In this document: positions 46,806 through 55,804 of the stretch, piece after piece
Numbering within the stretch: the first letter of the stretch is position 1
How the letters are laid out: each line of letters begins with the position of its first letter
Assembly: GCF_040047665.1 (NCBI RefSeq)
Contig: NZ_CP157355.1
Location: forward strand, 2,480,001-2,544,000
Source of the DNA: Chitinibacter sp. FCG-7
GTDB lineage: Bacteria; Pseudomonadota; Gammaproteobacteria; Burkholderiales; Chitinibacteraceae
Length of the DNA stretch: 64,000 nt
Reading direction: 5' to 3'
Program-made: the position numbers and the translations under genes
Notes under the pieces: generated by a model
The model's input: only the letters and a program-made list of their open reading frames with translations
What the model was told of the DNA's origin: nothing
Databases searched by the model: none

Positions 46806-47675
46806 ATGCAATATGCTTACTGCACTGAAGATGGCAAAACGTGGGAGGCAAACCTTTTTGCAGCGTTGCAGCCGGATCAACTTGAAATTAAAAGAAAAAG
46901 TTTAGTCTGCGTAGAGTGTAAAGAATTTGCATGGTTCAGAAAAGAAAGTACTCATGGACGCCCTTCCCATTTCTGCGCGCATCATGCAGAAAATTGCAGT
47001 TTGAAGGTTGAATATGTCGTTGTGGATGATCCGCTTAAACAAGGAACTGAAACTGCTGATCAAGTTAAAAATGGCGATTCGATAGTAGTTCGACTAGATC
47101 AGGAGCAGGGTCAGGAAGTAGATGTTGCCCAGGTTCAGCCATCATCCAATTCAGGTAGCGATATTGGCGGAAAAGTGTTTGTGCGTCCTCATACTGGAGC
47201 GGAGTCGGCGCAACATTTTACCATGCGAAGAATTTTGCACCGGCTTGTGCAAAGCCCTTCATTCAGGCTTTCAAAGCAGGAAATTGCTCTGTACCGCAGT
47301 GAGACCGATGTACTAGTAAAAGGCCCAGTTCAAAGTGTTGTTTGTAATTTTGCCAATATTACGTTGCCAGCAACTGACAATATGCAACTTTTTTGGGGGC
47401 CAATTGCTTCTGTCGGTCGGACTCAGGATGGGAGAGTTTGGCTAAATTCTTCAAGTAACCATCAATCAACTAGTGTTGCAATATTTGAGGATACTGTAGA
47501 TGACTTTTTGAGCAGCTTTAAGATTACAAATTTAGAAGACCTTGTTGGTGCTCATGTTCTGGTTGTAGGTAAGGTGTGGACTGCCACAACAGGTAAGCCA
47601 GTGATCTGGTGTGGATCATCTAAATATATTGTCCTCCGTCGTTATAAAGATGAAAATCTTCAGGCTGTACAATAA
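46806..47675 (+). CDS. Hypothetical AT-rich protein with N-terminal Cys/His cluster
   Basis: 289 residues starting MQYAYCTEDGKTWEANLF; SD GGTGG lies six bases upstream of ATG 46806. Residues 33-65 hold a possible zinc site: VCVECKEFAWF then HGRPSHFCAHHAENC. This resembles the zinc-like N-terminus of CoiA-type proteins, without a clear nuclease motif. The middle is Gln/Asp-rich; the C-terminal 150 residues are mixed beta-strand (VLVKGPVQSVVCNFANITLP, HVLVVGKVWTA) and may be an OB-like barrel. Base composition is clearly lower in GC than aspS, and a repeat nest follows, so acquisition by transfer is likely. Not identified. Confidence 0.7.
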   Translation: MQYAYCTEDGKTWEANLFAALQPDQLEIKRKSLVCVECKEFAWFRKESTHGRPSHFCAHHAENCSLKVEYVVVDDPLKQGTETADQVKNGDSIVVRLDQEQGQEVDVAQVQPSSNSGSDIGGKVFVRPHTGAESAQHFTMRRILHRLVQSPSFRLSKQEIALYRSETDVLVKGPVQSVVCNFANITLPATDNMQLFWGPIASVGRTQDGRVWLNSSSNHQSTSVAIFEDTVDDFLSSFKITNLEDLVGAHVLVVGKVWTATTGKPVIWCGSSKYIVLRRYKDENLQAVQ

Positions 47676-47703
47676 CTTGGCAATCATAAATGGCTGTTAT
47701 TTC

Positions 47704-48092
47704 GCCGTGTAGGGCGGGTCGAGACCCGCGCTGAACTGCACTTGGATTAATCACAATATTGGCGGGTTACGCCTGCGGCTAACCCGCGCTACATTTTTTA
47801 TGGTTTTATGCGCCGTTGGCGCGATGTTTTCAATGCGCGTTCCGCCGCGCAGACGGACAGGGGTATTTGCTTCTGCAAATACCCCTGCACCCCAAAGCAG
47901 CCCCCGGCATCTGCGTCGGCTACGCCGATGCCCTCGCTGCGGACAATCGACAAGGCGGCGGGCTTTAACAAAACAGAGCCCGCCGAAACCCCTTGCCGAT
48001 TGTTCCTCGCTCGGCGCTGATGCAGGGGAAATTGGTGCAGACTAACAATTGTGGTACATACATACCTTGGTATTGCCCTGTAGATCAATTTT
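47704..48092. repeat. 390-bp hairpin-rich direct repeat, copy 1
   Basis: Begins with an inverted-repeat element (GTAGGGCGGGTC at 47709 to AACCCGCGCTAC at 47792). It contains perfect hairpins AGGGGTATTTGC/GCAAATACCCCT (47859-47886) and GGCGGGCT/AGCCCGCC, and ends with GGTATTGCCCTGTAG, the left half of the 49-bp repeat. Indels between copies are not multiples of three, so it is not coding. Confidence 0.9.
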
Positions 48093-48093
48093 A

Positions 48094-48484
48094 GCCGTGT
48101 AGGGCGGGTCGTGACCCGCGCTGAACCGCATTTGGATTAATCACCATATTGGCGGGTTACGCCTGCGGCTAACCCGCCCTACATTTTTTGTGGTTTTGTG
48201 CGCCGTTGGCGCGATTTTTTCAATGCGCGTTCCGCCGCGCAGACGGGCAGGGGTATTTGCTTCTGCAAATACCCCTGCACCCCAAAGCAGTCCCCGGCAT
48301 CCGCGTCGGCTACGCCGATGCCCTCAACTGCGGACAATCGGCAAGGCGGCGGGCTTTAACAAAACAGAGCCCGCCGCTTACCCCTTGCCGCTTGTTCCTC
48401 GCTCGGCGCTGATGCAGGGGATCCCATGCGCCCAACGATTTCTGCCTATACATGCCTAGGTGTTGCTCTGTAGATCAATTTATA
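48094..48484. repeat. 390-bp hairpin-rich direct repeat, copy 2
   Basis: Tandem to copy 1 with about 90-95% identity. The GTAGGG element (48099-48182) has better matching ends here (GTAGGGCGGGTC / AACCCGCCCTAC). One-base and few-base indels relative to copy 1 break every shared reading frame. Confidence 0.9.
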
Positions 48485-48506
48485 TATGGTCTTTGGCTAT
48501 ATACCC
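48458..48506. repeat. Dispersed ~49-bp repeat at the end of copy 2
   Basis: AGGTGTTGCTCTGTAG at the left and GGCTATATACCC at the right; complete here, unlike at the junction of copies 1 and 2 where only the left half remains. Confidence 0.65.
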
Positions 48507-48689
48507 ATGCTTGTTCTATTCGCTCTCTGTGGGCTAGGGCTTGAAATCCCCTGTCGCCCATCGCCGAAGGAGTGGAGCGAGACAAATGGCTCTATCGTTT
48601 GGCTCACGACCGACCGAGGGAAGCCCGGAGGGCCGCAGGCGGGGGGCTCCTTTGGGGTGTTGGGGGCTTTGGAGAAGCAAAGCCCCCAA

Positions 48690-48750
48690 CTCGTCTGGCG
48701 GGCGAAACCGCCGGTTTACCGCCTGCGCCAGCAGGCCATGCAATCGTAGA
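48690..48750. repeat. 60-bp direct repeat, first copy
   Basis: GGCGGGCGAAACCGCCGGTT, then a block ending CAGGCCATGCAATCGTAG. A second copy is at 49337-49398 with few mismatches. It is preceded by the perfect hairpin GTTGGGGGCTTT/AAAGCCCCCAAC. Confidence 0.75.
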
Positions 48751-48770
48751 TATTTAAAATCTGCTGGTTC

Positions 48771-49024
48771 TATGCCCCGCTGGCGCGATGTTTGCAATGC
48801 ACGTTCCGCCGCGCAGAAAAATACCCCTGCACCCCAAAGCAGCCCCCGGCATCTGCGTCGGCTGCGCCGATGCCCTCGACTGCGGACAATCGGCAAGGCG
48901 GCGGGCTTTAACAAAACAGAGCCCGCCGAATTCCCTTGCCGCTTGTTCCTCGCTTGGCGCTGCTGCAGGGGAAATGGCGCAGATCAACGATTACGGTATA
49001 TACATGCTAGGGTGTTGCTCTAGA
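48771..49024. repeat. 390-bp hairpin-rich repeat, partial copy 3
   Basis: Matches the part of copy 1 from about 47808 to 48082 but lacks the GTAGGG element and half of the AGGGGTATTTGC hairpin. It ends in the left part of a 49-bp repeat. Confidence 0.85.
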
Positions 49025-49058
49025 AATAAATACTGAATTGCTCTCCTGAGATATACCC
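49010..49058. repeat. Dispersed ~49-bp repeat at the end of copy 3
   Basis: GGGTGTTGCTCTAGAAA at the left and GAGATATACCC at the right. Confidence 0.6.
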
Positions 49059-49073
49059 CTGATGCCAATCGCT

Positions 49074-49132
49074 GTAGGGTCGGCTTTAGCCGACCTTTTT
49101 GATTGCGCTTGGTCGGCTAAAGCCGACCCTAC
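49074..49132. repeat. Perfect 22-bp inverted repeat with GTAGGG ends
   Basis: Arms 49074-49095 and 49111-49132 are exact inverse complements (GTAGGGTCGGCTTTAGCCG continuing ACC), separated by 15 bases. Each arm itself contains GGTCGGCTTTAGCCGACC or its variant, a second nested palindrome. REP/MITE-like. Confidence 0.85.
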
Positions 49133-49176
49133 CATTGCTGCTAATTAGGACGGATTGCCCGTGGAGACGCGCCGCT

Positions 49177-49273
49177 TGAAAAAGCCATGGCGAGGTTTTA
49201 AGCCGCGTCGTGTTTGAGTGTCGTGACGTTAGCGCGACGCGAGTTGTAGCGGCGCCTCGCCATGGCTTTTTCA
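49177..49273. repeat. 19-bp inverted repeat pair
   Basis: TGAAAAAGCCATGGCGAGG at 49177-49195 and its exact complement at 49255-49273, with about 60 bases between that also contain GCGTCG/CGACGC pairing. Confidence 0.8.
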
Positions 49274-49336
49274 GGCGGGGTTTCGCGGCGATCGGGCGCG
49301 CTGGGGTTGCAAGGGGAGGAGCAAGACCTCCCCTTG

Positions 49337-49398
49337 CTCGTCTAGGCGGGCGAAACCGCCGGTTTATCGCCTGCGCCAGCGGGCCATGCAATGGTAGA
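49337..49398. repeat. 60-bp direct repeat, second copy
   Basis: Near copy of 48690-48750. It is preceded by the perfect hairpin GCAAGGGGAGG/CCTCCCCTTGC (49309-49337). From here to 49628 no gene is seen. Confidence 0.75.
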
Positions 49399-49628
49399 AC
49401 TGCAAGCAAAGCCCCCAACCTGCCCGCGCGGCGTCACCGCATAAATGATCTCCAGCTGGCTAAAATTGGCTCTGCAATTGCATTGCGGTTGACTGGGGTG
49501 AATTGTCCCTGGGGCACAGATTGACAATGCCGTCGACTGGGCGGGCAGGTGAGTTCAGCGATTCAAGAAGATGGATGAGACTGGATCGCCATGCATTGTT
49601 CGGAGGGCGCGAACAATGCACGTGCGGA

Positions 49629-51263
49629 TCAGAGCCGGAAGCGTGCGATGGATTGCTGCAGGTTGGCTGCCGTCTGGTTCAATGAGCTGGCTGCGCCAGC
49701 AGTATTGCTGAGGGTTCGGCTGGATTGCTCGGCTTGTGCCGAAATTTCTTCAATTTTCTGGGCAACATCATTGGAGGCGGAGGATTGCTGCTGCAAGGTG
49801 GTGCCCAGCTCACGGATGATGCGCGCAACCTGCTGCGCCATGCTGCGCAGACTGGCAATCGAGTCGCCAGCCGATTGCGCTAACCCGACGCTATTTTCAA
49901 CCAGCGTGACCCCTTGATCAATGCCCTGAACAACTTTGGCTGTTGAGCTCTGGATTCCCTGCACCATTGAGGCGATTTCACCTGTTGATTGTGCTGTGCG
50001 CTCGGCCAACTTGCGCACTTCATCGGCCACCACGGCAAAGCCACGTCCCGTTTCTCCGGCACGGGCGGCTTCAATGGCGGCATTGAGTGCTAGCAGATTG
50101 GTTTGATCGGCAATTTCGCGAATCACTGCGACGATGCTGGAAATGCGTTCTGATTCACTGGCCAGCTGTGCTATTTGCTCTGCTGCGCTGCGAACGACTT
50201 GCGCTACTTCGCCAATTTGGCCAGAAAGCTGGGTTAATGACTGATGGCCTTCTTTGGCGTGCAAATCCGAATTGTCTGCCAGCCTCGTGGCGTCCGTTGT
50301 ATTGCTGGTGATATGGTTGATCGAAACGACCAGCTCTTCAACATTGGCCGCAATCGAGCTGGCGGCCTGGCTCTGGATTCGCGATGATTGGTCAATTTCG
50401 TCTATCGTTTGCTTGAGTGTATCGGCTGCCCGGTTGATCGCACCGATGCCCTGATGGCTTTCCCCCATGGCTTGGCGCAGTGCATCCTGCATTTTGGCGA
50501 TTGATTCAGCCAGCGTACCCACTTCATCTCGGCCAGATTCAAGTTTGGCGCCGCGCAGATCGCCTGTGGCAATTTGCCGGGCGGCTACATTCAAGACCTC
50601 CAAACGTCGCTCGATACGTCTGGCAATGCTCCAGGACAGCAATAATGCCAGCACGGCGCTGCCAAGCAGGCTGAACCAGGCTGCGGAGCTGGCGTGAGCA
50701 ATTTGTTGCTCTGCTTGGTGTGCGGCTAAATCAGAGCCATCGCGGTTGAGCTTGACCAGCAAGTCGGTTTGATCACGCACTTTGTTGGCCGCCTTGACCC
50801 ATTCATTCTTGCGCAAATTCTGTGCGCCTTCTTCGTCGCCCGCTTTGGCGAGCGCCATGGCTTGCAGAACGACATCGCGGTATTCCCGAGCTGCGGCTTG
50901 CGCCAGCTGGAATTGTTCGCGTTCGTTGGCATCATTGGGGTCAATGTATTTTTCGTAGTTCTGGAAAGATTGCTGGACCTCGCTATCCAGTTTTTCCAGC
51001 GACTTTTCCAGCTTCAGCTTTTCATCCGCATTGCCGGGTAGCAAATACTCCAGGCTACGAACGCGGTAGCGTAACCGTAGCTGGCTGATTTCGCCTGTGG
51101 CCTGCACAGAGGGTAACCAACTGCTGGCAATGTCCTTGGTCGCCGTACCGACGTCCTTGATCTGCCAGACACAGAACAGAATGGTTGCAATGAGCAGGCC
51201 CCCTGACAGGGCGAAATTGATTAATAGCTTGTAACGCAAGCGTATGTCGTCAAACCAGAGCAT
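49629..51263 (-). CDS. Methyl-accepting chemotaxis protein
   Basis: 544 residues. Membrane helix [20 protein letters not shown], periplasmic four-helix-bundle sensor (~45-205, acidic and Gln-rich, with [20 protein letters not shown]), second helix [22 protein letters not shown] domain, and the cytoplasmic signalling coiled coil. The coiled coil contains the conserved hairpin tip [20 protein letters not shown] with [20 protein letters not shown]. The start at 51263 has SD AGGA; 31 upstream codons have no support. No chemotaxis kinase or receptor-modifying genes are nearby. Ligand unknown. Confidence 0.92.
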   Translation of the reverse strand: MLWFDDIRLRYKLLINFALSGGLLIATILFCVWQIKDVGTATKDIASSWLPSVQATGEISQLRLRYRVRSLEYLLPGNADEKLKLEKSLEKLDSEVQQSFQNYEKYIDPNDANEREQFQLAQAAAREYRDVVLQAMALAKAGDEEGAQNLRKNEWVKAANKVRDQTDLLVKLNRDGSDLAAHQAEQQIAHASSAAWFSLLGSAVLALLLSWSIARRIERRLEVLNVAARQIATGDLRGAKLESGRDEVGTLAESIAKMQDALRQAMGESHQGIGAINRAADTLKQTIDEIDQSSRIQSQAASSIAANVEELVVSINHITSNTTDATRLADNSDLHAKEGHQSLTQLSGQIGEVAQVVRSAAEQIAQLASESERISSIVAVIREIADQTNLLALNAAIEAARAGETGRGFAVVADEVRKLAERTAQSTGEIASMVQGIQSSTAKVVQGIDQGVTLVENSVGLAQSAGDSIASLRSMAQQVARIIRELGTTLQQQSSASNDVAQKIEEISAQAEQSSRTLSNTAGAASSLNQTAANLQQSIARFRL

Positions 51264-51548
51264 AACTGTTCCTTTTGAGCCGGGCTGTTGGTATTGATTT
51301 CTATTGAGCAGATTGATATTAGTCGCATGACTTGATACACATCTCGCCCACGTCAAACAGACCCAGAGTTTAGTTTTATGTGCGAAAAGAGATTCTAATG
51401 TTCTATATCAGGAAATTCTTCTGCTTTACTTTTTCTCGTTGGAGAACGACACAGCCAGCTGGACGGATGGTGGCAGTAGTACCGTTTCTCATCGTAGAAA
51501 AGTGTGCGTCGATGGCAAGGTGAGCTGGGTAGGAGGTGAACGTTTTAC

Positions 51549-51630
51549 TTTGCGCATACAGGCTGCGTTTCAATTTCCTTGCGAATGTATTTTGTGCATT
51601 TTGCTGCACAAATCCCTGCGAGATTTTCAC
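51549..51630. repeat. 82-bp repeat, copy P
   Basis: Aligns without gaps to 52622-52703, sharing TTTCAATTTCCTTGCG / CTTCAATTTCCTTGCG, TATTTTGTGCATTTTGCTGC and GCGAGATTTTCAC. About 80% identical. Confidence 0.75.
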
Positions 51631-51652
51631 GCCCTGCGTTTGTTGTCGTTTT

Positions 51653-51702
51653 CTGCACCGTTGGCGCAATGTTTTCAATGTGCGTTCTGCCGTGCGGACA
51701 GT
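51653..51702. repeat. Relic of the 390-bp repeat
   Basis: TTGGCGCAATGTTTTCAATG then TGCGTTCTGCCGTGCGGAC, equivalent to the segment at 47815-47857 of copy 1; the following ~200 bases of the unit are missing. Confidence 0.65.
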
Positions 51703-51728
51703 CTCTGCTAGATCAGTAATACACCTAG

Positions 51729-51777
51729 CAGTATTGCTCTGAAGCTCAATTAGTTAATGAGTTATGGCAATATACCC
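51729..51777. repeat. Dispersed ~49-bp repeat
   Basis: CAGTATTGCTCTGAAG at the left and TTATGGCAATATACCC at the right. Confidence 0.7.
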
Positions 51778-51795
51778 AATAAAAAGCTGGGCCAC

Positions 51796-52347
51796 TTACG
51801 GTGCAAGATTGTGCTTCAATTTCCCCATCTTCAATACCGGTGAGCGAGCTTGCTTGCCGCTGAAATCAATCTCGGCCTCACCCAGCTGATAGTCGTCACC
51901 GTCATGATTGCCGGAAAAATGATCAACAATCGACTTCTTGCCTTTGAATACTTGTAAATGCACGCCGCTGGCTTGGCCGCCGTTGATAGCAAGGTAATAG
52001 CTAAATTCGCCACGGCTAAACGCGATGACATCCATGCCGGTGCGTGGGCCGGTGCTGAGATTGGCGATGATGAATGGGGTGCTCGGCGTGGCATCGACCG
52101 TCATTTCAATTTGCCCGGGGCGACCATAGCGATAGCTGAGGCGAGTAAAGGGCTCTTTTTTCTGGTCGGCGCACAGCGAAACCAGCTTGCCTTGCTGGGT
52201 ATTTTTATATCCCGAATCGGTGATGACGGTGTTGCCCATCCAGGCATCGATAATCGCGCTTTCATGAGGCGCGCAGTGGCTGGCGATTTGGGCTTGTGCC
52301 GGATAGGTCAAGCTTAGGCTTAGAAGCAGTGATATATATTTCAGCAT
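51796..52347 (-). CDS. Exported protein of unknown function
   Basis: 183 residues. Signal peptide MLKYISLLLSLSLTYPAQA ahead of QIASHCAPHES. The mature part has two cysteines (HCAPHES and VSLCADQKKE) and a beta-rich pattern (PGQIEMTVDATPSTPFIIAN, RGEFSYYLAINGG, GVHLQVFKG, DDYQLGEAEIDFSG). The start at 52347 has SD AGGA; 18 more codons upstream are open but not plausible. It is flanked by repeat-filled gaps. Not recognised. Confidence 0.75.
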   Translation of the reverse strand: MLKYISLLLSLSLTYPAQAQIASHCAPHESAIIDAWMGNTVITDSGYKNTQQGKLVSLCADQKKEPFTRLSYRYGRPGQIEMTVDATPSTPFIIANLSTGPRTGMDVIAFSRGEFSYYLAINGGQASGVHLQVFKGKKSIVDHFSGNHDGDDYQLGEAEIDFSGKQARSPVLKMGKLKHNLAP

Positions 52348-52496
52348 GATTTTCCTGGTGGGTTGTTGGTTTGCGTTACGTTGAGCTGAATTGGTGCGCA
52401 ATTTTCACATTCTGCCTAGCCAATGGGAATACGCTTTGGGCGGCGCGCGCAATATTTTCATTGGTCTTAGTCGTGGTTGCGGCATATACCTGCCTT

Positions 52497-52544
52497 GGTA
52501 TGTTGCCATGAGCTTTATCCATTAATAGCTACATTGATATACCC
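52497..52544. repeat. Dispersed ~49-bp repeat
   Basis: GGTATGTTGCCATGAGC at the left and TTGATATACCC at the right; preceded by GGCATATACCTGCC as at the other composite copies. Confidence 0.5.
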
Positions 52545-52621
52545 ATTGCTAGTGATGAGGGCCACGCTTTGTTGTAGATTGTTCCGCTGTTTTTTCGCCG
52601 AGTAGCGTGTGCAGATCCTGA

Positions 52622-52703
52622 TTTGCGCACGCGGACTAAGCTTCAATTTCCTTGCGTGTATATTTTGTGCATTTTGCTGCGTAAATCCCGGCGAGATTTT
52701 CAC
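52622..52703. repeat. 82-bp repeat, copy Q
   Basis: Ungapped partner of 51549-51630, in the same orientation, on the other side of the exported-protein gene. Confidence 0.75.
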
Positions 52704-52883
52704 AACTTACCTTTGATGAGGTTTTCCGTGCGGCGGAACGCGCATTAAAAGATTCGCGGCGTAGCCGCATAAAAAAAATATGCCTGCAAGCCGTGGCGAT
52801 GGGCGTTGATTGGCTGCGTTTTTGCTGCGGCCTTGGCTATGCTGAATTTTGCATTGGCTTATGGCAATAGAAGGATGGGGATC

Positions 52884-54497
52884 ATGAATATCAGTCAGCG
52901 TTTGCTTGCAATGATTGCGGTGGCTCTTCTGGCTTTGCTGGCTTTGGCGATGCTGGGCAGTTACAAGCTCAAGCAGGATGTGGACCAGTTTAGCGCGCTG
53001 GATGTCAATGTGATTCCCAGCCTAGTGCTGATCGGTAATCTGGATGGGGCGATTGCACAAAACCGGATTGCGATGTTTGCGCATATTCTGGCGCCCAATG
53101 ATCAGCAAAAATCGGAAGTCGAGCAGCAGCTTTTGCAGCGTAATCAGCAAATCGAGCAGCTGCTGGGGCAGTATCAGACACTGTTGATTAATCCGCAGGA
53201 GCAGGCTTTGCTGGCCAAGCTCAAAGAGAGCTATGGCCTGTATCAGGAGGTGTTTCTCAAGGTGATCGAGCGCTCCAAGGCGCGCGATAATACCGGCGCT
53301 TTTGCGCTGGCCGACGGGCAGGGCGCTTCGCTTAATCGCCGTCTGATTGCCGATTTGCGCAAGGTGATCGAATTTAATCAGCAGCATGCCAGCGCCAGCG
53401 TTGCCATGGCCAAGCAGGAGGCGAGCCGGGCGATTACGCTGTTTGTCGCGCTGGCGGTGTTGGCCACTGCAGCCGTGCTGGGGCTGGGCGTGTGGATTTT
53501 GCGCGCCATCCGCCAGCCGCTGCGCCAAACATTGCGCGCGGTAAGCCATATCGAGTCATCCCTGGATTTCACGCATCGCGTGCCTGCTGCGGGCAAGGAT
53601 GAAATTGGCGAATTGGTATTGGCCTTTAATAGCCTGCTGCGCACCGTGCAGCAAAGCTTTGGCAGCATTAGCCAGAATATTCAGGCCATGACCCACTCTG
53701 CGCACCAGATGGTCGATGCCTCGGGTGATCTATCGCGGGTGGCGGGCGATTCCAGCGAAGCGGCGGCGCATATGGCGGCGACGGTGGAGGAAGTGACGGT
53801 GAGCATTGGTCATGTGGCCGAGCGGGCGCGCGATGCGGATCAGCACGCGGGCTCTTCAGGCCATCTGGCGGCAGAAGGCGAGCAGGTGATTCAGGCGACG
53901 GTGGCCGAAATCAATAGCATTTCAAGTACGGTGAACGAGGCTGCGGATGAAATCACAGCGCTGCGCGAACAAAGCCAGCAGATTCAGGCCGTGCTGGGCG
54001 TGATCAAGGATATTGCCGATCAGACCAATCTGCTGGCGCTGAACGCTGCGATTGAGGCCGCGCGCGCTGGCGAGCAGGGCCGAGGCTTTGCCGTTGTGGC
54101 TGATGAAGTGCGCAAGCTGGCCGAGCGCACCAGCAATTCGACGCATGAAATCACCGCCACGGTCAGTCAGATTCAGGAAGGTGCCAACCGCGCCGTGAGC
54201 CGGATGAATCAGGTGGTTCAATCGGTGAATCAGGGCGTGGCGTATGCCCGCGATGCGGGTGACGCCATCCACCGTATCCGCAGCGCTTCCGATAGCGTGC
54301 ACGATTATATTTCCGAGATTTCCGAAGCCATCGGTGAGCAAAGCAGCGCCAGTACGGCGATTGCGCAGCAGGTCGAGCAGATCGCCAGAATGGCGGGCGA
54401 CACCAGCGGCGCAGCCCGGCAAGCGGCTAGCTCGGCGGGCCAATTGTGCGAGCTGGCCGACGCCGTCCAGCAAACGATAGGGCGTTATCGCATCTAA
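52884..54497 (+). CDS. Methyl-accepting chemotaxis protein
   Basis: 537 residues. First membrane helix [20 protein letters not shown], four-helix-bundle sensor domain (~residues 35-185, [20 protein letters not shown]), second helix [24 protein letters not shown] domain, signalling coiled coil with [20 protein letters not shown] and [20 protein letters not shown]. The tail TIGRYRI is like the IARFRL end of the other chemoreceptor; no CheR-tethering pentapeptide. ATG 52884 has SD AAGGATGGGG. Convergent with the DUF2145 gene. Ligand unknown. Confidence 0.92.
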   Translation: MNISQRLLAMIAVALLALLALAMLGSYKLKQDVDQFSALDVNVIPSLVLIGNLDGAIAQNRIAMFAHILAPNDQQKSEVEQQLLQRNQQIEQLLGQYQTLLINPQEQALLAKLKESYGLYQEVFLKVIERSKARDNTGAFALADGQGASLNRRLIADLRKVIEFNQQHASASVAMAKQEASRAITLFVALAVLATAAVLGLGVWILRAIRQPLRQTLRAVSHIESSLDFTHRVPAAGKDEIGELVLAFNSLLRTVQQSFGSISQNIQAMTHSAHQMVDASGDLSRVAGDSSEAAAHMAATVEEVTVSIGHVAERARDADQHAGSSGHLAAEGEQVIQATVAEINSISSTVNEAADEITALREQSQQIQAVLGVIKDIADQTNLLALNAAIEAARAGEQGRGFAVVADEVRKLAERTSNSTHEITATVSQIQEGANRAVSRMNQVVQSVNQGVAYARDAGDAIHRIRSASDSVHDYISEISEAIGEQSSASTAIAQQVEQIARMAGDTSGAARQAASSAGQLCELADAVQQTIGRYRI

Positions 54498-54524
54498 GCG
54501 GCAACGCGCGCCAGGCTGCTGACT

Positions 54525-55337
54525 TTATGGCAGCGCTGGCAAGGGCTGGGCTTCGACCAGATAGGTGCGGCTGCCCGGTCCGATATTGCTGATGAAATTG
54601 ACAATCGAATCGACAGTCACGGTGTTGATCCGGCCAGCCAGACGCAAATCCCCAGGGTGATCGTCAAAAGCAATATTGGCACGGAATACCCGCCCGCCCA
54701 GCCGTTTGAGAGTATTGATTTTTAGCTCGCTGGCCTGATAGCCCGCCAGTTTGAGCCATTGCTGAGCCTGCTCGCGATTACGGATTTCAATGTCTTTGCT
54801 CATCGCACGGGCCAGATTTTCCAGCGCCCACTGGTTTGAATTTTGATAGCGGGTCGAGAATGGATAGGCGACCATATTGTAGCGTTCGCTGTGCAGCGCG
54901 TTGAGCTGATTGTTTTGCAGCAGTGCGTGCAAGCGCTCCTGCGTTGCCGCAGGCGGGACGATCAGCAGCGCGTCGTATGCGACTGGGTCGTCCATAAAGA
55001 AATTGGCCAGCCCTTCTTGCCAGATGGCCGAGGTTGCCGTGCCGCAATCGTTCAGCGCGTGCACTACGCGCCAGTTGCCTTGCTGTGCCGGATCTCGCCA
55101 GACAAAGCCTAGATGAGAAAACCGTAGCTGATACGCCGATAAATCCTGTCCGATCCGGGCGATGAGCGCGACCTGGGGCTTGATTTTGTCCAGCTGCTGC
55201 ATGCTGGCGTAGCCTGCCGCCATGGCTTTGCGAAAAGCGTGCGGGTCGATGGGGGTTTCTTCGCAGCTGCGGCCAGCCCAAGCCGTGCTGGCCAGCAGCA
55301 GGCTCAGGGCGAGCCAGATGATACGCAATGAGTACAT
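54525..55337 (-). CDS. DUF2145 family exported protein
   Basis: 270 residues. Signal peptide RIIWLALSLLLASTAWA; two cysteines shortly after (RSCEETPIDP) and in NDCGTATSAIW. Family-typical blocks: LSAYQLRFSHLGFVWRD, WRVVHALNDCGTATS, GLANFFMDDP, ERYNMVAYPFSTRYQNSNQW and DDHPGDLRLAGRINTVTVDS. Probably periplasmic; no known activity. The gene upstream in the same operon (23-base gap) encodes another exported protein. Confidence 0.85.
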   Translation of the reverse strand: MYSLRIIWLALSLLLASTAWAGRSCEETPIDPHAFRKAMAAGYASMQQLDKIKPQVALIARIGQDLSAYQLRFSHLGFVWRDPAQQGNWRVVHALNDCGTATSAIWQEGLANFFMDDPVAYDALLIVPPAATQERLHALLQNNQLNALHSERYNMVAYPFSTRYQNSNQWALENLARAMSKDIEIRNREQAQQWLKLAGYQASELKINTLKRLGGRVFRANIAFDDHPGDLRLAGRINTVTVDSIVNFISNIGPGSRTYLVEAQPLPALP

Positions 55338-55360
55338 TGTTTTTCCTAAATTATTCTTTA

Positions 55361-55804
55361 TTACTTACCGCTCACTTTGCTTTGTCCAAGCAGCGCCTGC
55401 CCGATTTCATTGGGGATAAAGGCCACCAGCTTACCCGAAGCAATGAGCGCGTAGCCGGTGGTTTCGCTGACGGCCTTGATGGATGAACCAACCGCCAGCC
55501 CCAGTTCTTGAACAGCTTTGCCGCTTAGTCTGATCAGGTAACGGCTGCCGTCTGCGGCATTCTCGACGGTGACAGTAACGGCTTCGGCACCAACGGTACT
55601 CAGGCCGATAATGGTTAACCCGCTACCCAGACCCAGCGCGGCCGAAGCCTCAACGGGCTTGCCTTGCAAGGACAAGAGTGGCGATAGCAACACCGAGGCG
55701 AGGCCGCTTTGCAGCATTTCCGAGCCTTCCTTGCGCGCGTAGGCGGTGCTGCTCAGTGTTGTTGCCAGCAGCGTGGTCAGTAAAAGAGCCGATAGTTTGC
55801 GCAT
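55361..55804 (-). CDS. Small exported protein, partner of DUF2145
   Basis: 147 residues. Signal peptide KLSALLLTTLLATTLSSTAYA, then a Leu/Ser/Gly-rich region (SGLASVLLSPLLSL, SAALGLGSGLTIIGLSTV) and a beta-rich end (EAVTVTVENAADGSRYLIRL, ALIASGKLVAFIPNEIG). SD AGGAT lies upstream of the start on the minus strand. Co-directional with the DUF2145 gene. Not recognised. Confidence 0.75.
   Translation of the reverse strand: MRKLSALLLTTLLATTLSSTAYARKEGSEMLQSGLASVLLSPLLSLQGKPVEASAALGLGSGLTIIGLSTVGAEAVTVTVENAADGSRYLIRLSGKAVQELGLAVGSSIKAVSETTGYALIASGKLVAFIPNEIGQALLGQSKVSGK

Larger units (their letters stand above)
51264..51795. other. Gene-free repeat-bearing stretch
   Basis: Holds the 82-bp repeat P (51549-51630), a relic of the 390-bp unit (51653-51702) and a 49-bp repeat (51729-51777), besides the promoter region of the chemoreceptor. 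The short frames in it overlap these repeats and are not credible genes. Confidence 0.55.
52348..52883. other. Gene-free repeat-bearing stretch
   Basis: Holds a 49-bp repeat (52497-52544), the 82-bp repeat Q (52622-52703) and an inverted relic of the 390-bp unit near 52722-52745 (GTGCGGCGGAACGCGCATT). The frame leading into the second chemoreceptor from 52806 has no family support before ATG 52884. Confidence 0.55.

Noticed and set aside
47800-48459. Similar peptides encoded in copies 1 and 2 of the 390-bp repeat
   Set aside because: Indels of one to a few bases shift the frame between copies, and the Arg/Pro-rich peptides follow from GC-rich hairpins.
51403-52703. Related minus-strand peptides (KISQGFVQQNAQN / KISPGFTQQNAQN) in the two 82-bp repeats
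   Set aside because: Similarity is explained by the DNA repeat; frames diverge outside it and lack convincing start sites.
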